From: Meghimatium bilineatum
Lineage: Eukaryota > Mollusca > Gastropoda > Stylommatophora > Philomycidae
Assembly: GCA_034231615.1 (NCBI GenBank)
Contig: CM067314.1
Coordinates: forward strand, 7,627,501 to 7,691,500
Direction of reading: 5' to 3'
Length of the DNA stretch: 64,000 nt
Shown here piece after piece: positions 33,236 through 44,599 of this stretch. Position numbers and translations under genes: made by a program. A model generated the notes under the pieces. That model ran no database searches. It was not told where the DNA came from and worked only from the letters and a program-made list of their open reading frames with translations. Every line of letters begins with the position of its first letter. Within the stretch, counting starts at the first letter, position 1.

Positions 33236-33239
33236 GCGG

Positions 33240-34140
33240 GGTTACTTAACTCTTTCCCTACATATCATCTTTTAATTGATCCTATGATACCATTACATTT
33301 TATGGGCCATGATAAAGCGATGAGAACTTTTTTGTTTGTTTTATTTGATCATTTTGGTATTTGTATCAACATAAGGATGATTTCGATTGAAAGTGTAATA
33401 TGTTCACATTACTTCAAAAATGATTGTGATGTGTTGTTATATCAATTTTCTAAGTTACTGATAAATTTGTATGTCTGGTATGTGACACCATTTTTTTTCT
33501 TATATTTTCTATAAATTATTTTTTAGCAAACTTATTTTATGTGAAAGTAAAACTATTTTATTTACTTTGGTTGCATTAATTATTGAAATTCAACCTGGCA
33601 ACATACCTAAGCAGGTTTATGCAAATTTGTAAGACAAATCTGACAAAAATGTCAATTGACATCTCAGATCTACTTTTAAATCTCAGAGAACCAGTCCGAT
33701 TATTTGGAAATGACAAACAATATGTGGTTATCACAACTGTAATTTGAAGTATCTGAATTTTAAAATTGAAATTTTAATTTGAAAAGTAACATATAGTGAC
33801 ATAATGTATACAAATAAAAATTATTTCTGACATAAAAAATAAACTTGCCAAACATCTGAATCAATAACTTCCATCCAAACTGTAAGCCTATAATTTTTGT
33901 AGATAATAAAATTAAGAACACAAAAATGTATAGCCTAGTATAGAATTAGTGCTTCATGTATGTTTTTTATTCACAAAATATTGGAACATGTTGTCTTGAG
34001 AACTCAAGGTAGTTCTTTAATCAACATTTTAAAACAGAAAATTGTGTTCTCTAATCACATTTGGCAAGTTTAAACATTAAAATCTTCAAAACAAGGCTTA
34101 GTTACGTTGCCAATTAAGTTTGAACATGAGTTAGTGTCGA
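33240..34140. other. Intron stretch without recognised features
   Basis: 900 bp of AT-rich sequence within the W12-W13 intron. I see no exon, tandem array or familiar element; a 76-codon frame at 33284 has no recognisable content. Confidence 0.5.
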
Positions 34141-34339
34141 AGTTGCACAAAGTGGGAGTAAGAATAGGTGCAGCATGGAGTGAACACTGCACACAAATTT
34201 CAAAAAGGACACTCAACACAGAACTGGAATAATGAGCTGCTACATCCTGAGAGATTTACAGAAGCAGAGATCTGAGCACCTATGGGCATGTCTGGTGTGC
34301 GAAGATGATAATCAACATTCGCTCATTTTCCTTTAGTTC

Positions 34340-35200
34340 TTTTATTTTCTGTGCAGTTCTTGAATAATATGAATATTGTTTGCTTTAATTTCTCTAAGTA
34401 TTGTTCTTATGAGTGTTTCTTTTGGTCTACCCCTTGCTCTTTTGCCCATAGGTATCCATTCAAGAGATTGATGATGTATTCTGTTGATGTCTGAGCGTAG
34501 GACATCTCCAATTTAGGACCAACGGCATTTTCTAACAATATCTGTGAAGAAGTTTTGCTGTGTTTCTCTGATTTTATCATTTGATATGAATTCACTCCAA
34601 TGTGTGTTAGTTATCTTTCGAAGACATTTGTTCTCAAAACTCAGTAATTTCATTTCTTAAGATAAAGAACTTTTCCAGCTCTCAAATCCATATGACAGCA
34701 CCGGAATAATTCAGGAATTAAATAAGTGTATTTCCGTGAGTGTGCTGATTTACTTTGACCTCCAGATATTAGACAGTCTGTTAAAGGCAGTTGATGCTAA
34801 TGCAATGCGAGTTGTAATTTCTGTCATGACATCACCGTTGAGTGTTAATTTGCTTCCTAGATAGGAAAATGTGTGTACTTTTTCAAGTTGTCCATTTAAA
34901 TTAATTGTGTTAGGTGAACCGGTGAAGTCCATTATTTTTGTTTTTGATGAATTGATTTGGAGACCTATTTGTCCTGCAATGAGTTTTAATCTATCAGTTT
35001 TTGTTTGTGCATCTTGATTGTTTTCACTCAATAGTGCAAGATCATCGGCAAAATCCAGGTCTTCTAGTGTTGTTTTATTTATCCATTTAATTCTTAAATT
35101 TAAGTTGGATGTGCTTTTTCTCATAGCCCAGTCAACTGCGATATTGAATAGCATTGGTGACATAGGGCAGCCGTGTTTAAAATCAATAACCACAGGAATT
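34340..35200 (-). mobile_element. LINE reverse transcriptase and 3' end
   Basis: The minus-strand frame opens at about 35193 with HGCPMSPMLFNIAVDWAMRK, then LDFADDLALLSE (the catalytic ADD), INSSKTKIMDF and FSYLGSKLTLNGDV, followed by a shifted frame ending in LNGYLWAKEQGVDQKK. It is 5'-truncated and frame-broken. Same family as 18310-18600. Confidence 0.9.
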
Positions 35201-35239
35201 AATCAACATACTTTAACCTAATATTGACCTCAAAGATTG

Positions 35240-36720
35240 TGACCACCAAAGTATTGTTATGAACTCATTTCACTGACTAACAGACAAACTAATTTTACTG
35301 GCTAACTAATAGACAAACTCATTTCACTAACTAACAGATAAACTAATTTTACTAACATACAAACTCATTTCACTAACAGACAAACTCATTTCACTGACTA
35401 ACAGACAAACTAATTTCATTGACTAACAGAAAAACTCATTTTACTAGCAGACAAACGTATTTCACTGACTAATAGACAAACTCATTTCACTGACTAACTA
35501 ACAGACAAACTCATTTCACTGACTAATAGACAAACTCATTTTACTAACAGACAAACTCATTTCACTGGCTAACAGACAAACTCATTTCACTGACTAATAG
35601 ACAAACTCATTTTACTAACAGACAAACTCATTTCACTGACTAACAGACAAACTAATTTCACTGACTAATAGACAAACTCATTTTACTAGCAGACAAACTT
35701 ATTTCACTGACTAACATACAAACTCATTTCACTAACTAACAGAAAAACTCATTTCACTGACTAACAGACAAACTCATTTCACTGACTAACAGACAAACTA
35801 ATTTCACTGACTAACAGACAAACTCATTTCACTGACTTACAGACAAACTCATTTTACTAACAGACAAACTCATTTCACTGACTAATAGACAAACTCATTT
35901 TACTAACAGACAAACTCATTTCACTGACTAACAGACAAACTAATTTCACTGACTAATAGACAAACTCATTTTACTAGCAGACAAACTTATTTCACTGACT
36001 AACATACAAACTCATTTCACTAACTAACAGAAAAACTCATTTCACTGACTAACAGACAAACTCATTTCACTGACTAACAGACAAACTAATTTCACTGACT
36101 AACAGACAAACTAATTTCACTGACTTACAGACAAACTCATTTTACTAACAGACAAACTCATTTCACTGACTAACAGACAAACTCATTTTACTAACAGACA
36201 AACTCATTTCACTGACTAATAGACAAACTCATTTTACTAACAGAAAAACTTATTTCACTGACTAACAGACAAACTTATTTCACTGACTAACAGACAAACT
36301 CATTTCACTGACTAATAGACAAACTCATTTTACTGACTAACAGACAAACTTATTTCACTGACTAACAGACAAACTTATTTCACTGACTAACAGACAAACT
36401 CATTTCACTGACTAACAGACAAACTCATTTTACTAACAGACAAACTCATTTCACTGACTTACAGACAAACTCATTTTACTAACAGACAAACTCATTTCAC
36501 TGACTAACAGACAAACTCATTTTACTAACAGACAAACTCATTTCACTGACTAATAGACAAACTCATTTTACTAACAGACAAACTCATTTCACTGACTAAT
36601 AGACAAACTAATTTTACTAACAGAAAAACTTATTTCACTGACTAACAGACAAACTTATTTCACTGACTAATAGACAAACTCATTTCACTGACTAATAGAC
36701 AAACTCATTTTACTAACAGC
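35240..36720. repeat. 25-bp minisatellite with higher-order structure (1.48 kb)
   Basis: About 70 units of 'actaacagacaaactcattt' plus 'cactg', alternating with shorter units (about 18-21 bp) ending 'ttttactaacag'. Blocks of several units recur, as in 35600-35830 versus 35890-36120. It ends about 10 bp from the W12 donor. Confidence 0.97.
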
Positions 36721-36729
36721 CAAACATAC

Positions 36730-36858
36730 CGGAAACACTGCATGACAAAGATCTTCTTAGATTTCTTCTCTTCTCTTTCTCTGTCTTGAGAATGCTTAGT
36801 CTCCTTTTGTGACTCCATTTCTTAAACATGGCCAACAGATAAGCAGCAAGAATGCATA
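36730..36858 (-). CDS. DUOX: DUOX exon W12: end of first helix and basic cytosolic stretch
   Basis: Residues 495-538. A hydrophobic start (LCILAAYLLAMF) completes the membrane helix, followed by a strongly basic stretch (KKWSHKRRLS, KEKRRNLRRS) expected on the cytosolic side. Acceptor TATGATTTCAG, donor TCCG/GTATGT, phase 1 to 1. The acceptor is the last member of a tandem array of 30-bp units, each carrying the same acceptor, and the frame stays open through several units (see findings). Confidence 0.9.
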
Positions 36859-36860
36859 CT

Positions 36861-37400
36861 GAAATCATATCACTACATTTCATTAAAACTGAAATCATAT
36901 CACTACATTTCATTAAAACTGAAATCATATCACTACATTTCATTAAAACTGAAATCATATCACTACATTTCATTAAAACTGAAATCATAACACTACATTT
37001 CATTAAAACTGAAATCATATCACTACATTTCATTACAACTGAAATCATATCATTACATTTCATTAAAACTGAAATCATGTCACTACATTTAAAAAAGCTG
37101 AAATCATATCACTACATTTCATTAAAACTGAAATCATGTCACTACATTTCATTAAAAGCTGAAATCATGTCACTACATTTCATTAAAAGCTGAAATCATG
37201 TCACTACATTTCATTAAAAACTGAAATCATGTCACTACATTTCAACGAAATTGAAATCATGTCACTACATTTCAATGCCACTACATTTCAATGAAATTGA
37301 AATCATGCCACTACATTTCAATGAAATTGAAATCATGTCACTACATTTTAATGAAATTTAAATCATGTCACTTCATTTCAATGAAATTGAAATCATGCAT
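36861..37400 (-). repeat. 30-bp array carrying copies of the W12 acceptor
   Basis: About 17 units. On the sense strand each reads TTTTAATGAAATGTAGTGAT plus ATGATTTCAG, ending in the same acceptor as W12 (exon start 36858). Acceptors of the proximal copies lie at 36888, 36918 and so on. The array decays away from the exon. Confidence 0.96.
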
Positions 37401-37429
37401 GGTATTTTATTAAATTCATCTTCTTCATT

Positions 37430-37565
37430 TATTCTCCCTCAGGCTACTTAGCAAGATGCAATCTGGAGAATTGAATGCAATTTATTGTGATGTATAGCAT
37501 GGCTGTGATATCTGTGCCTTTCTGCCTGACACATCCAACTTCAGCATGGCATTTTGGAGTCATTA
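37430..37565 (-). mobile_element. SINE family B fragment
   Basis: It contains 'aagatgcaatctggagaatt' and 'gcctgacacatccaacttca', the tail-proximal part of family B. Confidence 0.65.
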
Positions 37566-37584
37566 TGACTTTCTTATTTATTGT

Positions 37585-37770
37585 GAACCATCACAACCAG
37601 CTATCCATGCATACAACAACAGAAAGAACAGCTACAAATCAAGAAAAAGACCAAGAACAAGCTGGGAAGATTCAATCAGAGAGATTGTTTGAAATCAAGG
37701 CCTGACCATGGCAAGCGCAACAAAGATGGCCAAAGACAGAAAACTTCAACTCCCAATGATGTTTAACAGA
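37585..37770 (+). mobile_element. LINE 3' end fragment
   Basis: It reads KRPRTSWEDSIREIV and MASATKMAKDRKL, a LINE C-terminal tail. Short and frame-broken. Confidence 0.55.
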
Positions 37771-37789
37771 ACTTGCGGAAAAGACAATA

Positions 37790-37950
37790 GATTATTTGGC
37801 CTGTGCTATCCTGCTCATGATTTGGCCTGTGCTATCCTGCTCATGATTTGGTCTGTTCTATCCTGCTCATGATTTGGTCTGTTCTATCCTGCTCATGATT
37901 TGGCCTGTACTATCCTACTCATGATTTGGCCTGTGCTATCCTGCTTTAGG
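37790..37950. repeat. 28-bp tandem array, about 6 copies
   Basis: The unit is 'tcctgctcatgatttggcct' plus 'gtgctatc'. Confidence 0.95.
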
Positions 37951-38189
37951 ATAGCTCTTTAAGAAAATATAAAGACATATTATAAATCTGCTGCAACCTC
38001 CAGTCCCTCTAACCCTGGCATGATTTTACCAATTGCTACAATGTGTTTCACATCTCCATTACTAATGACGTGTCAACAATGGTGACCGTTTTTCTTGAAT
38101 GTTGATTTCAAGGTTGCTCTGTTCATCTATTTATGAACTTGTTGACTTGACTAGTCTATGATATCAAATAGAATATAATTGGTTTAAAC

Positions 38190-38460
38190 TACTTCGTCTT
38201 CTGTGTTTGTTTTCATACTCCTATATACTAGCAGGTTGTAGTCTGAAAAATATAATGCGTTGTACCAAGGTTTACAGCTGGACTGTGATATGTGTACTTC
38301 CTGAACTGATACATCCAATTTCAGAATGGATTTGGGTCACTTTTACCTATTGTATGGAAGAGCCCACCCCACTCCCAAAACCTTAGTTGCCTCTTACAAC
38401 ATGTATGGCAATTCAGTGTTGCTATTATCTTCTCCCTTTATGGTCCTAACGACAGACGGA
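38190..38460 (-). mobile_element. SINE family B, diverged
   Basis: It aligns along about 260 bp with 49084-49363 ('gactgtgatatgtgtacttc', 'ccaaaaccttagttgcctct'). It lies about 50 bp from the W11 donor. Confidence 0.7.
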
Positions 38461-38510
38461 CAATCAATTTAATACAAATAATACTTCAATAAATATGGTC
38501 ATTTACTCAC

Positions 38511-38648
38511 ACAAGGGAAGCAACCCAAGGCAGGTCCAGATAATTATATAAGCAATTTCACTCCCTTGGAAGAAATCGTAACCATGATGTCGCGGACAAG
38601 GCTCCAGTTGTGACTCATTGAATATCACTCTCTTTCCACAGATCGGGG
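38511..38648 (-). CDS. DUOX: DUOX exon W11: pre-membrane Cys loop and first membrane helix
   Basis: Residues 449-495. It encodes NESQLEPCPRHHGYDFFQGS and then the hydrophobic run AYIIIWTCLGLLPL, the start of the first transmembrane helix, as in the family block 'C....GYDYFEGS..xYIxxW'. The acceptor is TTTTTATAACAG at 38649. A weaker AG 30 bp further in is also in frame, but the first one is far better. Donor TTGT/GTGAGT, phase 1 to 1. Confidence 0.93.
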
Positions 38649-39059
38649 CTGTTATAAAAATAATATTAATTATCTGTCTATATCTGTATCTGCTTATATT
38701 TGTGCGTGTGTCTGTTTATAAGTCACTTAACCTATCTGTTGATGAAACATTCATTATACATATAGACCCTATTAATCCTATACCAATCATAAATCCATTT
38801 CTCTTACGTCCATCCACTCGTTTGAACATATATTTTTTTCTCTCTGTTCTAATTGATCTGCCTAACTTTCAGCCTATGTCTAGTTTCATAACAAGAGTAC
38901 AATCACACATCATGTGCCGACCTATTTTTGATTATTTTTGATTACCGGTACTTTTCTTGGCTCTATGAAATACTTCTTTTATATATAATTTTCTATATAA
39001 ACATTTATTTAGAATGGCTGTGTGAATAGGTAACATACTAGCTATCACCATTACTACTC

Positions 39060-39510
39060 AACCCAAAGGCCAAGATGGAAGTCAAGAGACAGATGATAAA
39101 CAGTATTTTTATGCCAACACTCTGCTATCAATGCCAGAGATGGGCACTGTCAGCAGCCCAGCAGAGAAAACTTACATGTGAGATGAAATGCCTGGAGAAG
39201 AATCAGTATAAGACAATGCGCATAATACATAGAGAAACAACAAATAAAATGGTTTGGACACCTTATGAGAATGAACCATAACCAACTACCAACAAGAACA
39301 TAGAACATAAGACGATCCGGATACAAGGTCAGAGCAAGACCTAGAACAAAATGATAGATAATATGGAGGCAACACTGAACAAATACGAATTCAATGCAGC
39401 CAAGGTGACACACCTGGTCTTGGATAGACAACTAAAGCTCACAGTCACCACCCCTATGCTTAACGGCAAGTGTGGATATTCTGACCATCATCCACCTGGG
39501 GTTAGACAAT
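39060..39510 (+). mobile_element. LINE 3' part
   Basis: It reads MINSIFMPTLCYQCQRWALS and TCEMKCLEK, then broken frames through the 3' tail. Same family as 50389-51250, including the terminal 'cacccctatgcttaacggca' block. It has an internal deletion relative to that copy. Confidence 0.85.
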
Positions 39511-39909
39511 AGTATTTGTGGGTTATGGGTTAGGGGAATTGTGCGAGTGAAAACAGAATGCGGTTAGGAAGGGTTAGTATGTGAAAACAATTAATTTATA
39601 ACCATTGTCTGATGAATAGAGAATGGGAAAAAGAAGAACACAGTTTATGTTATATTTAGTATCACATCCTCACAAATAGTGTTCGGAGGATATTGGAGGA
39701 AATAAACGCAGTGGCCCCTCCCTAACCCCAGTGTGTTCCCACCCATACAAACCTTCTAACCCACTCATACAACCGTCCTCAATAAATAATTAATTAATTA
39801 TTAATTAACAAAATATATTTTTTTATAGAACCAAGGGAAATAATAAAAAAAGGAATCAAAAGCAGGTAGGCACATGATTTGTGATTGTACCCAAATAAGT
39901 TTATCACTG

Positions 39910-40190
39910 TCTATTCTTCTTCTTTGTTCATTCTAAAACTGCTGCAGATTAGCGCAATGTAGAGAACAGAATGCATTGTGTCATAATTTATAGCTTGTGA
40001 TAGCAGTGCCTTTTGGCTTGACACATCTAGCTTCAGCATTTCTATAGGTCACTTTGACCTATATGATGGTACAATAAACTCCATTCACCGAAATGACAAC
40101 CATAGTCTCTTCTTACACCATGTTTGCCAAGTAACAGTGTCACAATTAATTTGCTTTTTTTTCAGGTCCCAGCAACATACCAATGAAATG
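39910..40190 (-). mobile_element. SINE family B, diverged
   Basis: Tail 'attcttcttctttgttcatt', hairpin region 'ctgctgcagattagcgcaat', and end 'caggtcccagcaacatacc'. Confidence 0.7.
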
Positions 40191-40639
40191 TGAAGAATTA
40201 TATGTCTATGTATGACTATATTTGTTAGTTTGTAAAAATATATATATTTTTTTAAAAAATGACTTCTGACATCTTTGTTGTTTGTGTGTGTGCTTGTTTG
40301 TAGGTATACTTTTATATACATGTTTATCTTTGCGTATCCCCATCGAGGCCAACCCATTGAAGTGAAGATGGGGGCTTAGTTGAGCTAGCAGAGGCTAGAA
40401 ACCTGGTTGGGTCAACCCAATATTGAGCAGGCCCACAGTTCTACCAAAGCAAGCGCAGGTGCTGAAGTCAGAGATACCATGCAGAGAGGGAGGCATACTA
40501 GAAGTCAGGGCATCATGAAAACCCAACTAAATGACAGTTATAAATGAGAAGATTTTCTTGTGTATGTTTATCTGATTATAAATTTATATTTTTATCTGTC
40601 ACAGGTGGAAGTGCAGCAAAACTTAGACTCACCAATGTG

Positions 40640-41290
40640 AAAAATTATAACGGGGTAATGATATTATACAAATCAATGGAAACACATAGACAAATCAACT
40701 TTTTGATTAATATAGCTTTATCAAACAAACAGCATAGCACACACCATAGACACAATATAGCACACAATATAGCACACAAGTAAAGAACAGCATTATAGTT
40801 ATAGTTTTCATTTTGATGAGAACATAATCAGTGCCATCCTTTACTCCTTGTTTGCTATGCTGTGTGTTATGTTGTGTGCTATATTGTGCACTATGCTATG
40901 TGCTATGTTGTGCCTACGATCTGTCTGTTTGTTTGTTTGTTTTGCGTTCGCTCTATTGTAACCATCACGGATATCCGTGCGATTTCCGCTGGGAACGTGA
41001 TTACGTTGTGCGCCACCGTTATGTGCCTTGTTGTACAATCTGTCTATGTTGTGTGTTGTATTATGTTGTGTATATGTTTGTTATGTTGTGTGCTATGTTG
41101 TGTGTTGTGTCTATGTTCTGTGTTATGTTGCGTGTTATATTGTGTTATGTTGTACCCTATGTTGTTTCTATATCTATGTTGTGTGCTATGTTGTGTCTAT
41201 ATTGTGTCTATATTGTGTATTATGTTGTGTCTATGGTGTGTCTATGGTATGTTTTTTCCTATGTGTTTTGATAAACTTCATTAACCTGTG
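40640..41290. mobile_element. Fold-back element with long inverted arms
   Basis: The left arm (40670-40785, 'gctttatcaaacaaacagca', then 'caatatagcacaca' repeats) is complementary to the right side (40850-40910 and 41040-41285, 'tgtgctatgttgtgt' repeats and 'ttttgataaacttcat'). A GC-richer core with no repeats lies at 40935-41035. The frames here come from the TGT/TAT repeat. Confidence 0.65.
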
Positions 41291-42150
41291 TTTGTAATTT
41301 GTGCTTATGTTTATCTGTCTGTATATATTTGTCTGTTTATATATGTTTGCCTTCTGGTACATGTTTGTCTGTTTATATATGCTTGTACATGTTTGTATAT
41401 GTTTACCTGCTTTCATGTGTGCTATTTGGTCTTATAGGTCAGTATGTCTGCTTATTAGTTTGTATGTGTGTGTGGATGAAATACAAAAAATATTAATTTA
41501 AAAGAAATTTAAAAAAACCAAAAAAATATTTTGGACATAAATGGACACAACAAGAAATAACACAGTATTAAAGATCCTACTTGAAAATAGTATTGATAAT
41601 AACCAAGAGATAGGCCAAGAAATGATACAAATGGGAGAGAAACATCATGAGATAGACAAGACACTGTCTAGCAGAGTGCATCACCAAGGCAACAGACAGG
41701 ATGTTGAAGGTCTGTTTCAGCACATGCAGAGACAATGTTGATAACAAAGTAAATCTGTTTATATATTACTTCATCTGATCGTGGGTACAATATGAATAGA
41801 AGTACCTACATTTTAACGAAACAATTCATTTAATTATTTAATGTAATTAAATATCAATAAAAACATATTTTACAGTTGCTAGATGCATCGATCTGCGCAC
41901 TACACACTGAGAGCCACCCACATCCTAATTGGATGACCCTGGGAATGGGAGGGAGGGCACTCAGTGCATTGCCAGCAGATTGATGCATACAGAAGAAGTC
42001 CTAACTTTTTCATCTCTGATTAAATTAACCATTTTTACAAGGTTTTATAAAAAGTTAGAATGTGGGTACTTCTCCTCATATTGAACCTAATTATGTGTCA
42101 ATGTTTTTATCTGATTGTCTAGTTCTGTGTCAGTGTATCAGTGAACTCAC

Positions 42151-42269
42151 CATTTGTTAAGGTGAAGACATCTTCCTGGATGTTCGACGTGCCAGCATCT
42201 ATAGTTTTATCAAAGATCTTAGCTAGCGTAATATTGTGCAGCTCTGCAATTTCTTCTGTCGTGAACAAT
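42151..42269 (-). CDS. DUOX: DUOX exon W10: end of peroxidase-like domain
   Basis: Residues 409-449. It completes NGLFTTEEIAELHNITLAKI, matching 'NGLFSxxEIxxIRxTTLxDV', and ends EDVFTLTN. Acceptor TTCATCAG, donor ATG/GTGAGT, phase 2 to 1. Confidence 0.95.
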
Positions 42270-42299
42270 CTGATGAATAAAGTAAACTTTAACGTTACC

Positions 42300-42480
42300 A
42301 TTCAACTATACACCATCACTTTATATGCTATCCCCATCTCTCTATTTCACTTCAATATTAGGCCTATACACCTCCAAACTATATTGTATTTTTGTCTCCT
42401 TAATTCCATCCTCCTTTTGCTTCTAACATTTATTCATTATGCTACTTTCTCTTTACCCATCTTTCTTTCCATCTTCTTAT
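42300..42480. other. Pyrimidine-rich intron stretch
   Basis: A C/T-rich plus-strand stretch just upstream of the W10 acceptor. I see no element in it. Confidence 0.5.
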
Positions 42481-42484
42481 TTCT

Positions 42485-42600
42485 TCTTCTTCCTCTTCAC
42501 TGTACATTCTCAAACTCCTGCTGAATTTCTCTTGTTGTGTTGTGTCACCATTTTATTTGCGCCAATGGCCCGACACATTCGTCTTCGGCGGAATCGTCTT
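42485..42600 (-). mobile_element. SINE family A, internally deleted
   Basis: Tail side 'cattctcaaactcctgctga' and head side 'tttgcgccaatggcccgaca' are joined with about 50 bp missing between them. Confidence 0.75.
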
Positions 42601-43124
42601 ATTTCAAATATTGCATGTCCAAGAAAGTAGCATTTACAGAATTAGATCATCATAAACAAATTGTTTACAATAAAGAAGCAAAAACCCCACAAAAAACTTC
42701 AATAGATGTACAGTTTTAACATTATAAAAATTATGAACAGTAAACACATAAAAATACATTAAAAACATTAGTAACAATATAAACAACAAGTATACATTTT
42801 AAAGAAACTCCAACAACTATTATCAATTTCCAAAACTTGTCAACAACTTTCATCAAACTTGTTAACATCTTCTGTTATACACTCAATTTACACTTAATAG
42901 ACACTCAAGCCTTTTGGACTCAACTCCGACCACTCTTATGTCTAGTACTGGGTTGGTTTGGTCTTCGTCCTTATTCTTTTTGTTCTGTCATTTACTCATA
43001 TTTTTGTTCGTTTTTTTCTACATATATTTACGTTTTTTATGTACTTTCTGACCTTCCGGCATCTCATTTCCATATTTCCGTTGGATGTTGAGATAATTTT
43101 TCCATTCGTTGTCTTTTCGTGTTT

Positions 43125-43200
43125 TGTTTGTGTCTTGATAAATACTTTTTGGTTGAAACGTTGAATGTGATTTGTGGATTATAATTTTTATGATTTCTTG
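43125..43200 (+). repeat. Fold-back family end with hammerhead-like motif
   Basis: 'ttgataaatactttttggtt' followed by 'gaaacgttgaatg'; the GAAAC and the GTTGA that follows match the family. Confidence 0.45.
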
Positions 43201-43279
43201 TGTGCTCATCATTTCCCATCATTACCTACTAGTTTTAGCTATAGTCTGTCATGTCTCATTGAAGCGATATATAAAACTG

Positions 43280-43482
43280 TGTTTTACGTAAGTCTAACAT
43301 CTTCTAACAAGTGTCAATAATTTAAATCAAATTCGTTAACAGCTTCTAACTTGTGTCAATAACATTTATCAAAAACGTTAACATCTTCTAATAACTGTCA
43401 ATAACTTTCAACAACTTTCAATACTTCCAATAACTTTCAACAACTTTCAATACTTCCAATAACTTTCAACAACTTTCAACAA
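43280..43482. repeat. Diverged tandem repeats beside the W9 donor
   Basis: 'aactttcaacaactttcaat' and 'acttccaataactttcaaca' units reach to within about 10 bp of the W9 donor. Longer 60-bp units ('aacatcttctaa') precede them. Confidence 0.75.
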
Positions 43483-43490
43483 TAACATAC

Positions 43491-43669
43491 CCATTGCCAG
43501 TATTCTCAAACCAGAACCGATCACCATCTCTCAAACGAATGAACTGGTCATACAGAATGTGGGTAAACAATTCTCCAGGGCCGTCTGGTGTAGACTCCAT
43601 CATGCCTCCAACAAACATATCCACGGTTGATATGTTACCCATGTGGATATTCCTAAAGGTCTTAACCAG
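43491..43669 (-). CDS. DUOX: DUOX exon W9: peroxidase-like domain
   Basis: Residues 350-408. It contains VDMFVGGMMES, GPGELFTHILYDQF and RLRDGDRFWFENT, the classic C-terminal peroxidase block. Acceptor TTCTTCAG, donor GG/GTATGT, phase 0 to 2. A loose repeat of 'aactttcaa' units begins within about 10 bp of the donor. Confidence 0.97.
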
Positions 43670-43849
43670 CTGAAGAAATAAGAGAACAGTTTATATTAGC
43701 ACAGTCTTAGAGTAGAAGGCATAACTCAATTAAAATGTAATTTATTGGAATCATAAAGGAAGATGTGGATGGAAATTATAATATAAATAATACATTTGTA
43801 TATAAATAAAGCAATAACATGCCAGGGAAAAACTGAAAACAAGTTAATG

Positions 43850-43960
43850 AAATTTTTCTAATCACTAAAACACACAGATCAACATTTTGACTAAATGGTC
43901 TTTTCCACAAACACAACATAACACACAACAAATAACGAATGGCATTATCCACAATTATAT
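43850..43960 (-). repeat. Fold-back family end
   Basis: It contains 'gatcaacattttgactaaat' and 'ggtcttttccacaaa', a diverged end of the family at 19880. Confidence 0.4.
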
Positions 43961-44363
43961 AACATAACTATTTGGGATACGTGATGGAAGTCTGGAGAAG
44001 TATCAATGATAACTGAAAATGTAAAAACTAGAAGGATAGAGATTAGATAAAACAAACAAAGAATTGACAGAACACAACAAGCCATATACATGAAGGAATG
44101 ATGGATGTTAATTACAAAAGGCTGTAGTGTACCAAATTGTTGAATATACCAGTTCTCAAGTGCTTATTGAGTCCAGTCATCTGTAGTGTACAATTTAATG
44201 TTAGTAACTAGGATATCACTTGCATCCAGATGGCCTGTGCTGTTGAAGTGCTCAGCAACACTATCATCACCGAGTCCCAGTTGATTTTCTGACATGGTAG
44301 GAAAAAACAGCTCATACCACTAAGGAGAAACCTAGTTGTTAAATAAAAAATATGCTTTGTTAC

Positions 44364-44536
44364 CTTTGGGTTAGTCTGGGTCAGTGCAGGATTAACTTCC
44401 TCAAAACTGGTCTTCTCCTGTAACCCCATGGTGACTCTAACAGTGTTGTAGTCTGGGAGACCATAGTCTCGACCTTTCATGATGGTCAGGAGGACAGCAT
44501 CATGGGTTGAGTAGTACAAGGGTCCATAGAATTTAC
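44364..44536 (-). CDS. DUOX: DUOX exon W8: peroxidase-like domain, RGRD-type block
   Basis: Residues 292-349. It contains MKGRDYGLPDYNTVR, the animal-peroxidase 'xQRGRDxGLPxYN' block; the usual Arg before GRD is Lys here. The following GLQEKTSFEEVNP matches the family's 'FGLxxxxxxxxxxNP'. Acceptor ACAACAG, donor AAAG/GTAACA, phase 1 to 0. Confidence 0.96.
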
Positions 44537-44599
44537 CTGTTGTATAAATACAGTAGTGGATTATTTGACAACATACAACATAGAAGTGAAATTGCTTGT

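Noticed and set aside
38511-38618. Inner acceptor for W11 at about 38618
   Set aside because: It is in frame but has no pyrimidine tract. The TTTTTATAACAG site 30 bp upstream is much stronger and also fits phase.
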